Assembly: GCA_964537055.1 (NCBI GenBank)
Contig: CAZHYV010000002.1
Span: forward strand, 1 to 64,000
Length of the DNA stretch: 64,000 bases
Reading direction: 5' to 3'
Origin: CAZHYV01 sp964537055
GTDB lineage: Bacteria > Myxococcota_A > Polyangia > Palsa-1104 > JAEUJZ01
Shown here: piece by piece, positions 26,925 to 35,963 of the stretch
How the letters are laid out: every line of letters begins with the position of its first letter
Position numbering within the stretch: position 1 is the first letter of the stretch
The notes under the pieces: model-generated
Seen by the model: the letters and a program-made list of their open reading frames with translations, nothing else
The model's database searches: none
What the model was told of the DNA's origin: nothing
Program-made: the position numbers and the translations under genes

Positions 26925-26951
26925 GCGGTCTTATCCGCTGGAGATAAAGCC

Positions 26952-27554
26952 ATTCGATACGAAGCTCGTTCTGCACCCACTGATCAATTTCGTGTAAACC
27001 AAAGAATCCGTATTCCTCGCGTTCGTGTTATTGGTAGCGATGGGGTTCAGCTAGGAGTCCTTGACACTGCTGAAGCCTTGCGTATTGCCAAAGACCAAGG
27101 ATTCGATCTCGTTGAAGTTTCCCCAAAGGCAGTCCCTCCTGTCTGCAAAATTATGGACTATGGGAAATTTAAGTACGAACTTTCTAAAAAAGAGCGCGAA
27201 GAGCGCGCAAAGAGAACGGTCATCGAAATTAAAGAGATCAAATTTCGACCAAAAACAGATGATCACGATTTCTCTTTCAAAGTGAAACATATTCGTGAAT
27301 TCTTGAGCGAAGGGAACAAGGTCCGTCTGTTAGTTCAGTTTCGCGGTCGAGAAATTATGCATCCTGATGTAGGTCAAGCGATGCTAAAGAGAGTGATCGA
27401 GGCGTGTTTGGATTTGTGCGTCATCGAGCAATCTCCGGCCATGGAAGGAAAGAAAATGAACGCTCTGCTTGCACCCAAACCAGGCTTAGCAAAAAGTCAA
27501 CCTCCAAAACCCGCGAATGTAACGACATCCCTTTCATCTCTGCTTCCAGAGTAA
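26952..27554 (+). CDS. infC: Translation initiation factor IF-3
   Basis: IF-3 binds the 30S subunit and checks start codons. The sequence shows the N-terminal domain (RIRIPRVRVIGSDGVQLG), the linker, and the C-terminal domain with IKFRPKTDDHDFS and GREIMHPDVG. No ATG, GTG or TTG lies before the conserved N-terminal motif. The best start is ATT at 26952, with GGAG at 26940-26943 eight bases upstream. An AUU start is the known autoregulatory start of infC in E. coli, because IF-3 rejects it. The protein would have 200 residues, with a C-terminal Pro/Lys-rich extension of about 25. rpmI and rplT, the usual neighbours, are missing. Confidence 0.9.
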   Translation: MRYEARSAPTDQFRVNQRIRIPRVRVIGSDGVQLGVLDTAEALRIAKDQGFDLVEVSPKAVPPVCKIMDYGKFKYELSKKEREERAKRTVIEIKEIKFRPKTDDHDFSFKVKHIREFLSEGNKVRLLVQFRGREIMHPDVGQAMLKRVIEACLDLCVIEQSPAMEGKKMNALLAPKPGLAKSQPPKPANVTTSLSSLLPE

Positions 27555-27650
27555 GCGGTAACCCCAAAAAAGGTCGGCAATTTTTTCACACTCTTTTTAT
27601 AGGTTCACAATTGCCTTGCCTTTCGTAGGAGATTACGTCATAACCCAACT

Positions 27651-30062
27651 GTGCTTTCCTATGAGGGGTTGAACCCTCCGCAAAAAGAAGCTGTGCTTCA
27701 TCCTGGCGGCCCTCTTTTGATCCTAGCTGGAGCAGGCTCGGGAAAAACGCGTGTAATTACCTACCGATTGGCCGAACTTTTAAGGCGTGGAGTCCCGCCC
27801 TATCGAATTCTTGCAGTAACCTTTACCAACAAGGCAGCAGGCGAGATGCGCGAACGGATCGAGCGGCTCGTCCCTGGCTCAACGCAAGGACTTTGGGTTG
27901 GAACGTTCCATTCCTTATTTAGCCGGCTGTTGAGATTTTTAGCTCCTATTATTGGTATTCCTAAGGATTTTACGATTTTTGATGATCAGGACCAAAAAAC
28001 CCTTGTGACCCAAATTTTAAAGGAAATGGGGCTCTCAGATCATGTTTCTGCTCGAGCCATTTTGAGTGGCATTGATCAGGCAAAGAATCGAGGGTTAGGA
28101 CCTGATGAGTATAAGGGGAGAGACTATTTCACCGACCTCATTGCACGCATTTATCCTATTTACCAAGAGAGACTTACGCAGGCGAAGGCTTTAGATTTTG
28201 GCGATCTTTTATTACTTCCTCTTAAGTTTATTAAACATAACGAGCATTTCCGTTTAGATTTAGCCAATCGCTTCGACTATGTACTTGTGGATGAATTTCA
28301 GGACGTGAATCTTGTCCAGTACCAATTAGTCAGACATTTAGCATGGCGTTCGAGACAAATTCTGGTTGTAGGGGATGATGATCAAGCCATTTATGGCTGG
28401 CGCGGAGCCGATGTACAAAATTTGCTCGCTTTTGAGGAGGATTGGCGTGATGCCAAGGTCGTCAAGCTCGAACAGAACTATCGGTCCACTTCAATCATCT
28501 TGAAGGCAGCCAATGCGGTCATTTCTCGAAATCGAGACCGTTTTGGGAAGAACCTTTTTACTGAACAAAAAGGGGGCGATCTGATTGAGGCTTATGAAGC
28601 TTGGGATGAGCGGAGAGAGGCCACTTACGTGGTCAGGACTCTGAAGGAGCTTGTTGACAACGGATTTTCCATTACAGATTGTGCTATTTTTTATCGTACG
28701 AATGCCCAGTCTAGGGTCATTGAAGAGGCGCTTCGAAATGAAGGTCTGCCGTATACAGTGATTGGAGGCATGCGGTTTTATGAACGTGCCGAGGTTCGAG
28801 ACATTCTCGCCTATTTACGAGTTGTCCACCACCCAGAGGACGAAATTGCTCTAAGACGGATCATTAATGTGCCCACCCGAGGAATTGGAGAGGCTACCTT
28901 AGAGACAGTCACCTTGTATGCGAGAGAACATAAGATCAGTTTGTGGGATGGCCTTTGCGGGATCATCCAATCGCCTGATCTTTTGGGATCAGGGCCTCGG
29001 AAAAAGTTAGAAGCCTTTCAAAAGCTTATTCTCAGCCTTCAGAATACTTACAAAGTCAATGGCCTCTCTGCTCTCTCCGACGCTATTATTGAACAAACAG
29101 GTTATCTGGAACGCCTTTCCTTGGACCGAAGCCCTGAATCAGAATCACGGCGGGAGAACGTTATGGAATTTCTCTCCTCTATTCGCGAAGCCCATGCCGA
29201 AGCGGCATTCAAAGGAGAGGAACTTTCGCTAGGAGACTATTTAGATCAAATTGCGCTGGTTTCTGCTGTAGATGGCAACAGCAAAGGCGTTTCCTTGATG
29301 ACGATGCATGCGGCCAAAGGGCTTGAGTTCCGTGCTGTATTTATTACAGGTCTTGAAGAAGGACTTTTCCCTTCTTTGCGGAACCGTGAAGAACATTCTG
29401 CCATTTCGGAACCTCTCGAGGAAGAGAGGCGACTCGCTTATGTGGCGATCACCAGAGCCAAAGAGAGACTTTTTCTTTCGTATGCAAAACAACGGAGGTT
29501 GTATGGTCAGCTGCCCAAACTAAATGAACCTAGCCGCTTCTTACAAGACATTCCTGTAGAATGTCTGAAGGAGATTGCCACAGAACACCCCCAATATCCT
29601 TACGCTACCTCGTTTGGGGCAGGATGGTCCTACCACCATGAGCAGGAGCAGGACCAGGAGCTGGAGGAGCCCTTCTCGTCATGGGAGGAAGACTTCAACA
29701 CTACTCAAAGGAAACGAGAGCCCCTATGGAAAAGGCAGAAGTATAGTTTGCAAATGCGACCCCGACAAGCTGCAGAGTCTTCTTCAGATGGATACGGAGG
29801 CAAACCACCTCAAGCTTACTCCTATTTTTCAAATAGCGCCGAGCACGGGTCGCTAGACCCTGTAGTTGAGTATGACGATGCTTCGAATGCTCGAGGTACA
29901 TTTCGACTAGGACAGATCGTCGAGCATGCACAGTTTGGGCGAGGAGCAATTAGGGCCTTTTCAGGGATAGGCCCCGGATTAAAGCTGGTAGTGGCTTTCG
30001 ATAGCGTAGGGCCCAAAACAGTCATGGCCCGATTCATCTCAAAAATCTCGTCATCGCATTAG
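27651..30062 (+). CDS. pcrA: ATP-dependent DNA helicase, UvrD/PcrA type
   Basis: This superfamily 1A 3'-5' helicase of 803 residues functions in repair and in clearing replication or recombination intermediates. It shows the Q motif (LNPPQKEAV), Walker A AGAGSGKTR, motif II DEFQDVN, motif III GDDDQAIYGWRGA, motif IV YRS, motif V TMHAAKGLEF and motif VI VAITRAKERL. The C-terminal tail has the PcrA/UvrD tudor-like end (VEHAQFGRGAI...). The GTG at 27651 is the only plausible start near the Q motif, although the TAGGAG sequence is 18 bases upstream. pcrA and uvrD cannot be told apart from sequence alone. Confidence 0.92.
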   Translation: MLSYEGLNPPQKEAVLHPGGPLLILAGAGSGKTRVITYRLAELLRRGVPPYRILAVTFTNKAAGEMRERIERLVPGSTQGLWVGTFHSLFSRLLRFLAPIIGIPKDFTIFDDQDQKTLVTQILKEMGLSDHVSARAILSGIDQAKNRGLGPDEYKGRDYFTDLIARIYPIYQERLTQAKALDFGDLLLLPLKFIKHNEHFRLDLANRFDYVLVDEFQDVNLVQYQLVRHLAWRSRQILVVGDDDQAIYGWRGADVQNLLAFEEDWRDAKVVKLEQNYRSTSIILKAANAVISRNRDRFGKNLFTEQKGGDLIEAYEAWDERREATYVVRTLKELVDNGFSITDCAIFYRTNAQSRVIEEALRNEGLPYTVIGGMRFYERAEVRDILAYLRVVHHPEDEIALRRIINVPTRGIGEATLETVTLYAREHKISLWDGLCGIIQSPDLLGSGPRKKLEAFQKLILSLQNTYKVNGLSALSDAIIEQTGYLERLSLDRSPESESRRENVMEFLSSIREAHAEAAFKGEELSLGDYLDQIALVSAVDGNSKGVSLMTMHAAKGLEFRAVFITGLEEGLFPSLRNREEHSAISEPLEEERRLAYVAITRAKERLFLSYAKQRRLYGQLPKLNEPSRFLQDIPVECLKEIATEHPQYPYATSFGAGWSYHHEQEQDQELEEPFSSWEEDFNTTQRKREPLWKRQKYSLQMRPRQAAESSSDGYGGKPPQAYSYFSNSAEHGSLDPVVEYDDASNARGTFRLGQIVEHAQFGRGAIRAFSGIGPGLKLVVAFDSVGPKTVMARFISKISSSH

Positions 30063-30202
30063 CGTAAATGATTGAAGCAACTACATTAGCAACGTTTTCC
30101 GACAGGAACATAGCTTGTCTCACCAATTTTCATCCCTCAAAAAATAATCCTTGCGTTTAGATCTGCTTAGTCATAACCTGATTACTTGTTCAGGTAAAAA
30201 CT

Positions 30203-31285
30203 ATGATCATTCCCATCCATCGTTTGAAACAGGGTCGTGGTGCTAACACAAATCCGGATAACCGGTTTGAGTCTTTAACTTATCGTGAAGTATCCGATGG
30301 TTGGGATCTTCCTGTTTCCGAAGAGGACTTCTCTCCCCTACAAACGACCCTTCATATTGATAAGAGTCGAACCATTGTCAATTATAACGATTCTCCCGAC
30401 ATTCCTTTTGATCGCTCCATTAATCCCTATCGAGGATGCGAACATGGCTGTAGCTACTGCTACGCAAGGCCCAGCCATGCCTATTTGGGATTTTCTCCAG
30501 GACTTGATTTTGAAACGCAGCTTCTTTATAAGCCTGATGCTCCTGAGCTTTTGGCGAAAGAGCTAAGTCACCCAAGCTATCAATGTCAAAGCATCACCCT
30601 AGGTTCAAATACAGACCCCTATCAGCCCACTGAACGAAAACTAGGCTTAACTCGAAGGATCCTTGAGGTACTCTCCAGATACCAGCATCCAGTTCATATT
30701 ATTACTCGCTCTGATCTAATTGTGCGAGATCTTGATATCCTACGTGAGATGGCAAAAAAGAATCTGGTGGCCGTCTATGTGTCCGTTACCACATTGGATC
30801 AGAACCTGGCAAGAGATATGGAGCCGCGAGCAGTCACCCCAAAACGAAGATTATTTACTTTGACCCAACTTGCCACTGCTGGAATTCCTACTACTGTGAT
30901 GACCAGTCCCATGATCCCAGGACTGAACGACCATGAGTTAGAGACCATCATGCAAGCAGCAAAGGTAGCTGGAGCAAGCCGCGCCTATTACACACTTGTC
31001 AGGCTGGCGTACGAACTTAAAGAATTATTCACCGATTGGCTTCAACGGCATAGACCCGACCGGGCCGAACGAGTCCTCAACCTCCTTCGGGAATGTTATG
31101 GGGGGAAACTGTATGATGCCAAGGTCAATCGTATGCGCGGTAGTGGAACCTATGCTGAGCTATTACAGCAGCGCTACGAAAAGGCGCACAAGCGCTTGGG
31201 GTTTCTCACCCGGGGCGTGCATCTAGATACAAAATTGTTTATCAAGCATGTGCCAAAAAAACCTCAGTTATCTCTCTGGGAATAG
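30203..31285 (+). CDS. Radical SAM protein, PA0069 family
   Basis: This protein of 360 residues carries the radical SAM cluster motif C-x3-C-x2-C in NPYRGCEHGCSYCYARPSH at about residue 80, and later segments GSNTDPYQPTE and MTSPMIPGLND typical of the PA0069 group, related to spore photoproduct lyase. The length and the N-terminal half (KSRTIVNYNDSPDIPF) agree with that group. The reaction is unknown. The next gene, a 65-residue protein with a strong ribosome-binding site, starts 38 bases downstream, so the two may be coexpressed. Confidence 0.85.
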   Translation: MIIPIHRLKQGRGANTNPDNRFESLTYREVSDGWDLPVSEEDFSPLQTTLHIDKSRTIVNYNDSPDIPFDRSINPYRGCEHGCSYCYARPSHAYLGFSPGLDFETQLLYKPDAPELLAKELSHPSYQCQSITLGSNTDPYQPTERKLGLTRRILEVLSRYQHPVHIITRSDLIVRDLDILREMAKKNLVAVYVSVTTLDQNLARDMEPRAVTPKRRLFTLTQLATAGIPTTVMTSPMIPGLNDHELETIMQAAKVAGASRAYYTLVRLAYELKELFTDWLQRHRPDRAERVLNLLRECYGGKLYDAKVNRMRGSGTYAELLQQRYEKAHKRLGFLTRGVHLDTKLFIKHVPKKPQLSLWE

Positions 31286-31323
31286 ATTTGTAAAACACCA
31301 AGCTTTGGTGGAAAGGAGCTTCC

Positions 31324-31521
31324 ATGAAGACCCCGCTTTACGAATGGATTGAATCGATCCTACAAATAAAAACCGGTGTGATCGCGGTGGAAGGTATTTC
31401 TGCTGTGGCAGATCGAAGCCATGACGCCTTTCCGCTTGTTCCTACTGATGAAAGTGAAGCACAAGATTCCTTCGAGGAGGAACCTCTTTGGATTCACCAG
31501 ACTTTGGCAGTCATCGGATGA
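31324..31521 (+). CDS. Small acidic protein (65 aa) following radical SAM gene
   Basis: This small protein has no recognised domain. It is acidic (many Glu and Asp after residue 38) and begins MKTPLYEWIESILQI. AAAGGAG lies six or seven bases before the ATG, which is the main reason for accepting it. A small 6-bp hairpin (CACCAA/TTGGTG, about 31297-31311) lies between it and the radical SAM gene. A possible substrate peptide or accessory protein for that enzyme is a guess from context only. Confidence 0.5.
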   Translation: MKTPLYEWIESILQIKTGVIAVEGISAVADRSHDAFPLVPTDESEAQDSFEEEPLWIHQTLAVIG

Positions 31522-31653
31522 TCTTCAGATATATTTTGCTAGAACACTGCCTAGGGGGTGGTCTCTTGATTGAGACTGCATCTTATTTTGGGCAGGTTGA
31601 AGTATCTTTTATTTCCCCTTGCGCGCAACCAAAATTGCTAGTAAAACAAACTT

Positions 31654-32217
31654 ATGTCAACTTCCATTTTTCAACGTACAGCTTCATTTTTGGTTATCGC
31701 AACTATTTTTGCTTCTTGCCATTCTCAAACCAAAGAGCAGGCTCCTCGTTCTCCGAGCGTCACTGTTTTTGATTCCCTTGGGACGATGGTACCTGACCCT
31801 CGAGAGAGGTGTGTTGCGATTGTTAACGAACAACGGTGCCTAAATCCCGTTTTTAAAGGAGTCTGTTTTTATGATGTCATTGCTAAACGATGTTTTCGCA
31901 CAGAGGAATACAGAAATGATGTAGACGCCATTCTGCGAAGCGTTCGGCCAAGTCCGGATCAACCTCCACGGACTAGTGACCCCTATGAATCATTATATAG
32001 TAAGTATGGCAAGGGGGATGAGCATCACAAACATCCGAATATATGTGAAGGCTTTGTAGATGGTGATCCCGATCCGCAGAAAGTGGACGTCTGTCTAAGG
32101 GAGAATGGCTATTCACCTGATGGAAAGCCTCTCCAGTCTTCCCAAGCAGGTACCACTCCTACTCCATCAACGCTAGAACCTACGAGTTCGACCCCAGAAC
32201 CTACCCCTACCCAATAG
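31654..32217 (+). CDS. Cysteine-containing lipoprotein
   Basis: This 187-residue protein has a signal peptide and a lipobox FASC at about residue 22. The mature part holds cysteines in ERCVAIVNEQRC, GVCFYD, KRCFRTEE, NICEGF and DVCLREN, and ends in a Thr/Pro/Ser-rich tail (repeated S-T-P-E-P or T-P-S-T), a likely flexible linker. The short C-x6-C spacing resembles the lipoprotein at 14964-15434. Function unknown. It is convergent with nadD with a gap of only 17 bases. Confidence 0.65.
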   Translation: MSTSIFQRTASFLVIATIFASCHSQTKEQAPRSPSVTVFDSLGTMVPDPRERCVAIVNEQRCLNPVFKGVCFYDVIAKRCFRTEEYRNDVDAILRSVRPSPDQPPRTSDPYESLYSKYGKGDEHHKHPNICEGFVDGDPDPQKVDVCLRENGYSPDGKPLQSSQAGTTPTPSTLEPTSSTPEPTPTQ

Positions 32218-32234
32218 TCCCACCCGAGATTCTT

Positions 32235-32780
32235 TCATTGGTAAAGGTGGTTCTTTTTGATATAGGCGAGGACCTCTTTTGAAACAAGTCCCTCAGGCAA
32301 AATCCCCTGCTGAAGCAAGTCTCGGATCAACGTGGAACTCACATCGGGCAGCTTGATTGGAAACCTTCTCTTCGACGTTACTCCTTCCCGACCTAGAAGG
32401 ATAAATGATACCAACTTCTTTAGTTCCTCGATCCCGTGCCACTTATCTTGGGTCGCCAAGGTATCTTCCCCTACCATCAATGAGAATTGATAGTCTGGAT
32501 GTCGATCTTTCAAAGTTTTTACCGTTTTTAATGTGTAGCTTATCCCTGAAAGTTCCGCCTCGATTGGGCTTACCTTCACCCGAGGATAAAGAAGTGACGT
32601 CGAAAGAAGGCACATTTGATAGCGATGCTCAAATGCCAAGCTTATCTTGCCAAAGGCATGCTGATAACAAGGCACCATCCATACTTCGTCAATAGGTTGC
32701 GTCGCAAGAACATAAAGACAAGCCATTTGATGGGACAAATGAGGAGGATCGAAGCTTCCTCCATACAAAGCAACACGCAT
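32235..32780 (-). CDS. nadD: Nicotinate-nucleotide adenylyltransferase
   Basis: This enzyme joins nicotinate mononucleotide to AMP in NAD synthesis. The sequence has GGSFDPPHLSH near the N-terminus (the H-x-x-H nucleotidyltransferase motif), and VSSTLIRD near the C-terminus (the SSTxIR motif). The ATG at 32780 (MRVALYGG) is the standard start; the 25-codon upstream extension lacks the family pattern. The length of 181 residues is normal. It is divergent from the PpiD-like gene across 107 bases. The family call is secure. Confidence 0.92.
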   Translation of the reverse strand: MRVALYGGSFDPPHLSHQMACLYVLATQPIDEVWMVPCYQHAFGKISLAFEHRYQMCLLSTSLLYPRVKVSPIEAELSGISYTLKTVKTLKDRHPDYQFSLMVGEDTLATQDKWHGIEELKKLVSFILLGREGVTSKRRFPIKLPDVSSTLIRDLLQQGILPEGLVSKEVLAYIKKNHLYQ

Positions 32781-32887
32781 TCTGCGATTATGCCGTTTGC
32801 CCCTTTTTTGCACTAGCAAAAAATAATTTCTGGTTTGTGCGTTTGAAGTTTGCAAGACACCCTAGGGTTTTGCTACATTATGTCCCC

Positions 32888-34612
32888 ATGTTAGAACAAA
32901 TCCGGAAGAACTCCCGTTCTCTTGTGACTTCCATCCTGTTTGCTGTACTCATCGCTGCATTTGTGCTGAGCGTAAATAATTCTCGATTCCGCTGTGGCAG
33001 CGTTAACTCTGAGGACAGAAGCTCAGCTGTGAGCGTTTATGGAAACGAAATCCATATAAGCGAGTATCTTTTTATGTACGAAGTTTCACCTGGAAAGCGG
33101 CTTCTCGCCTTCCTGCCAAATCAAGAGAATCGGGTTCGAGGACAAGCTATGGATGCTTTGATCGAGCGCGAACTTTTGGCGCATGCGGCTGAAAAGATGG
33201 GTTTCACCGTTTCTGAAATCGAAGTGGCAGATATGATCACAGAAGACCGGGCGCTTATCGGAGGAATTCGTTTCCCCCTAAAACCAGGGCCTGAGGAAAA
33301 AAATCAGGAAGGAATTGGATTTGTAAATGGAAAACTTGACTACAGCCGTCTCGAACGTATTTTGAAAAACATCGGGCTCACAGTCAAGCAATTTTTTGAT
33401 ATGCAAGCCCGGGAATTGTTAGCACAAAAGCTACGGCAGTTTATGCAAACAAGCACCAAAGTCTCTCCTGAGGAAGTCAAACAAGCATTTGCCCAAAAGA
33501 ACACCAAGCTCAAGCTTGAGTATGTTCGCTTCTCTCCCTATGATTTTACCGATACAATTCTCCCTAAAGATGATGTTCTTGCCTCGTATGCACAGGCCCA
33601 CGAAGCGGAGCTGAAAAAGACTTATGAAGACCGAAAAGGAATGTATCAAAAACAGGAGCGCCAGATTCGTCTTTACAGAATCTCGATTCCGCTTGCGAAG
33701 GATGCTAAGGAAGAGGAAGTGAAGGAGACTCAGCACATTCTTGATGAGGCTCTTTCAAAAATCAGACAAGGGACTCCTTTTACCGAGGTTGCTAAAAGCA
33801 TTCCGCAAAACCAGCAGGGCCGAGGTGGAAACATGGGTTGGGTCAAACAGGGGAGCTCGGGTTTAGCCAAAGAAGTAGAAGAAGAAGTATTTAAACAAAC
33901 AGGCTTAGAGCAGCTGTCGGCCTTTGTGGGTCCCCTTCGTACAGAAACCACCATGGAACTTATCCAAAGGGGTGGAGTTCGTGAGGGAGAGATCTCTTTT
34001 GAGCAGGCAAAGCTCGAGCTTGCGGAAGAAAAGTACCGCCAAGAAACTGCAAACGCCCTCATGAAACAATCTGCCCAAACGGCGTTTGCGGAAGCGCAAG
34101 CCGGGAAGAAGCTTGCCGATCTCTACCCGAAACTTGATCCTGAAACGAAGCGAGATCCAAACAAACCTTCTGTTCACGTAGAGGAAACCGAGTTTTTCGA
34201 AAAGCAAGGTGAAGAAATTCAAGGAATTGGCTCCTCAAAAGAGCTTGCAAAAATTCTATTTTCCAAAAAAGTCGGAGATGTTGTAGGCCCAACGGAGGTT
34301 CGGGGTTCTCAGGTCGTTATCGTGGTCAAAGAGAAAAAAGAGCCTGACTGGAAGGAATTTGAAGCACAGAAGGAAACCTTGACAGGTACCCTTCGGCAGG
34401 AAAAGGCCGCCCAAACCATAGCACGATTCTCTTTAGAGGCATGCAAAGAAGCAGACGGATCTGGTAACATCTCTGTCAACCCTGCCTTGTTCAAGCAAGA
34501 GGCTCCGCCGACGCCCTCCCAAGGAAGCAATCCCGACCTAGAGAACTTCCTAAGCCAGGGGACCTACAAGCCTTGCCAACCGATGAAGAACGCCTTCCCC
34601 TTTTCTCTCTAA
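32888..34612 (+). CDS. PpiD/SurA-like periplasmic folding factor
   Basis: With the start at 32888 (MLEQIRKNSR...) the protein has 574 residues and a single N-terminal membrane segment (about 14-32). It then shows a SurA-N-like helical region (YGNEIHISEYLFMYEVSPG, MDALIERELLAHAAEKMG), and a parvulin-type PPIase domain from about residue 250 with QQGRGGNMGWVKQGSSG. These proteins help fold outer-membrane or periplasmic proteins. The N-terminal anchor is the PpiD arrangement. A second, weak parvulin-like segment may lie at about 400-500 (VGDVVGPTEV). It begins a run with engB and rimI. Confidence 0.8.
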   Translation: MLEQIRKNSRSLVTSILFAVLIAAFVLSVNNSRFRCGSVNSEDRSSAVSVYGNEIHISEYLFMYEVSPGKRLLAFLPNQENRVRGQAMDALIERELLAHAAEKMGFTVSEIEVADMITEDRALIGGIRFPLKPGPEEKNQEGIGFVNGKLDYSRLERILKNIGLTVKQFFDMQARELLAQKLRQFMQTSTKVSPEEVKQAFAQKNTKLKLEYVRFSPYDFTDTILPKDDVLASYAQAHEAELKKTYEDRKGMYQKQERQIRLYRISIPLAKDAKEEEVKETQHILDEALSKIRQGTPFTEVAKSIPQNQQGRGGNMGWVKQGSSGLAKEVEEEVFKQTGLEQLSAFVGPLRTETTMELIQRGGVREGEISFEQAKLELAEEKYRQETANALMKQSAQTAFAEAQAGKKLADLYPKLDPETKRDPNKPSVHVEETEFFEKQGEEIQGIGSSKELAKILFSKKVGDVVGPTEVRGSQVVIVVKEKKEPDWKEFEAQKETLTGTLRQEKAAQTIARFSLEACKEADGSGNISVNPALFKQEAPPTPSQGSNPDLENFLSQGTYKPCQPMKNAFPFSL

Positions 34613-34633
34613 ACGAAGGGGACCTCCACCACC

Positions 34634-35395
34634 ATGAAAGTGCTTCAGGCTGATTTTGTAAAAAGTGCAGCACGTCCCTCTGATTGGCCCAAAGAGGAGG
34701 CTGTAGAGATTGCTTTCTGCGGCAGGTCCAACGTGGGTAAATCTTCTTTGCTTAACACGATTCTTGGCCGCAAAGGGATGGCTCGTGTTTCGAGGACGCC
34801 TGGACGAACAAGGCTCCTTAATTTTTTTCATATCGAAGTGACTCAGGATACAAACCCTTCCTTAGTTAGGGCCATATCCATGTCAAAAAATCCTACGCCC
34901 TCTCGATCGGATGCCGGATCGAGACTACCGGGAGCCACAGCTACCTCAAAGAAGCCTTCGTCGACTTTAGAATTCACGTTGGTCGATCTCCCTGGCTTTG
35001 GGTATGCGCAAGTCTCTAAAACCGAACGGTTTACTTGGCGGCCTCTGATCGAATCGTATCTTACAGGGAGAACATCGCTGCAGGCAGTAATTCTCTTGTT
35101 TGACAGCCGTCGAGTTGCTACGATGAAGGAAGACCCTCTCCAGCTTGCAGAGGAAGAAGATCTTTTCTTTTACCTTAGGTCCCTGGGGAAACAAGTTTTG
35201 CCTGTCGTCACCAAAGCAGATAAGCTTTCGAAACACGAACGCAAGCCTGCGCTGGCAGAGCTTCGGAAGCGCCTTGGAACAAAGCCGCTTCTTTTTTCGG
35301 CACAAACCCAAGAGGGGATTACCGAGCTAAAACAGCATCTTCTGAATCTTCTTTCTCCTAACGTCTTGCCTACCGATGACAAGCGATTAGCATGA
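34634..35395 (+). CDS. engB: Ribosome biogenesis GTPase EngB (YsxC/YihA), with insert
   Basis: EngB is an essential GTPase for 50S ribosome assembly. G1 is GRSNVGKSS (about residue 31), G2 is TPGRT, G3 is DLPGFG, G4 is TKAD and the end carries FSAQTQEG. At 253 residues it is longer than the usual 195-215, because about 40 residues rich in Ser, Pro and Thr (about 72-112) lie between the strand LLNFFHIE and the G3 strand LEFTLVDLPG. Such an insertion falls where switch II-proximal loops are normally short. It overlaps rimI by four bases (ATGA), so the two are coupled. Confidence 0.9.
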   Translation: MKVLQADFVKSAARPSDWPKEEAVEIAFCGRSNVGKSSLLNTILGRKGMARVSRTPGRTRLLNFFHIEVTQDTNPSLVRAISMSKNPTPSRSDAGSRLPGATATSKKPSSTLEFTLVDLPGFGYAQVSKTERFTWRPLIESYLTGRTSLQAVILLFDSRRVATMKEDPLQLAEEEDLFFYLRSLGKQVLPVVTKADKLSKHERKPALAELRKRLGTKPLLFSAQTQEGITELKQHLLNLLSPNVLPTDDKRLA

Positions 35396-35901
35396 GACCC
35401 TACAAGATCGAGCCCATTTTCCTCGGTGCCGAGGAAGGCATGTTGGAGCAAATCCTTCAAATCGAGGCCTTGTCTTTTCCTAAGCCCTTGGGGCGAGCCT
35501 CGCTGCTTAGCGATCTTGCTTCTACCGATACTTTTATTGATGGACTTTTTCTGCTTCTTCCTCAGGAGAATACCTTCGTCCAACCTAAAGTCGTTGGGTA
35601 CAGCATCCTCCGTAAATTTTACGATGAAATGCACATGATGCAGATTGCAATCCACCCAGAGGTTCGCAGGCTGGGCTATGGCAAGCTTCTTCTTGAGCAT
35701 AGTTTGCACCGTGGCAGAGCAGAAAACTGTAAGCGGTTTCTGCTCGAGGTACGCGTTAGCAATCAACCGGCAATCGCCCTGTACAAACGCTACAGATTTA
35801 GGATTATTGCCACAAGGCGCGCTTACTACCAAGACAACAACGAGGATGCCTTTGTTATGGAGAGGGAATTAGAACAAGAAGAGGAAACCACACAGGCATA
35901 G
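35392..35901 (+). CDS. rimI: Ribosomal-protein-alanine N-acetyltransferase (GNAT), RimI-like
   Basis: This GNAT-fold enzyme of 169 residues has the acetyl-CoA binding motif A (IAIHPEVRRLGYGKLLLEH) and motif B (NQPAIALYKRYRFR), the arrangement of RimI, which acetylates ribosomal protein S18 N-terminal alanine in E. coli. The start overlaps the stop codon of engB by four bases. Between motifs C and A there is a short insert compared with E. coli RimI, and the C-terminal tail is acidic. Another N-terminal acetyltransferase is possible. Confidence 0.8.
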   Translation: MRPYKIEPIFLGAEEGMLEQILQIEALSFPKPLGRASLLSDLASTDTFIDGLFLLLPQENTFVQPKVVGYSILRKFYDEMHMMQIAIHPEVRRLGYGKLLLEHSLHRGRAENCKRFLLEVRVSNQPAIALYKRYRFRIIATRRAYYQDNNEDAFVMERELEQEEETTQA

Positions 35902-35963
35902 AAAGCGGTATACGCACGGAAAGCGGCACCAATACCGGATCATACATAGGCAAACAAAATTGG

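Noticed and set aside
31488..31772. Plus-strand frames overlapping the start of the lipoprotein gene
   Set aside because: They overlap a better-supported gene with signal peptide and lipobox, and have no homology pattern.
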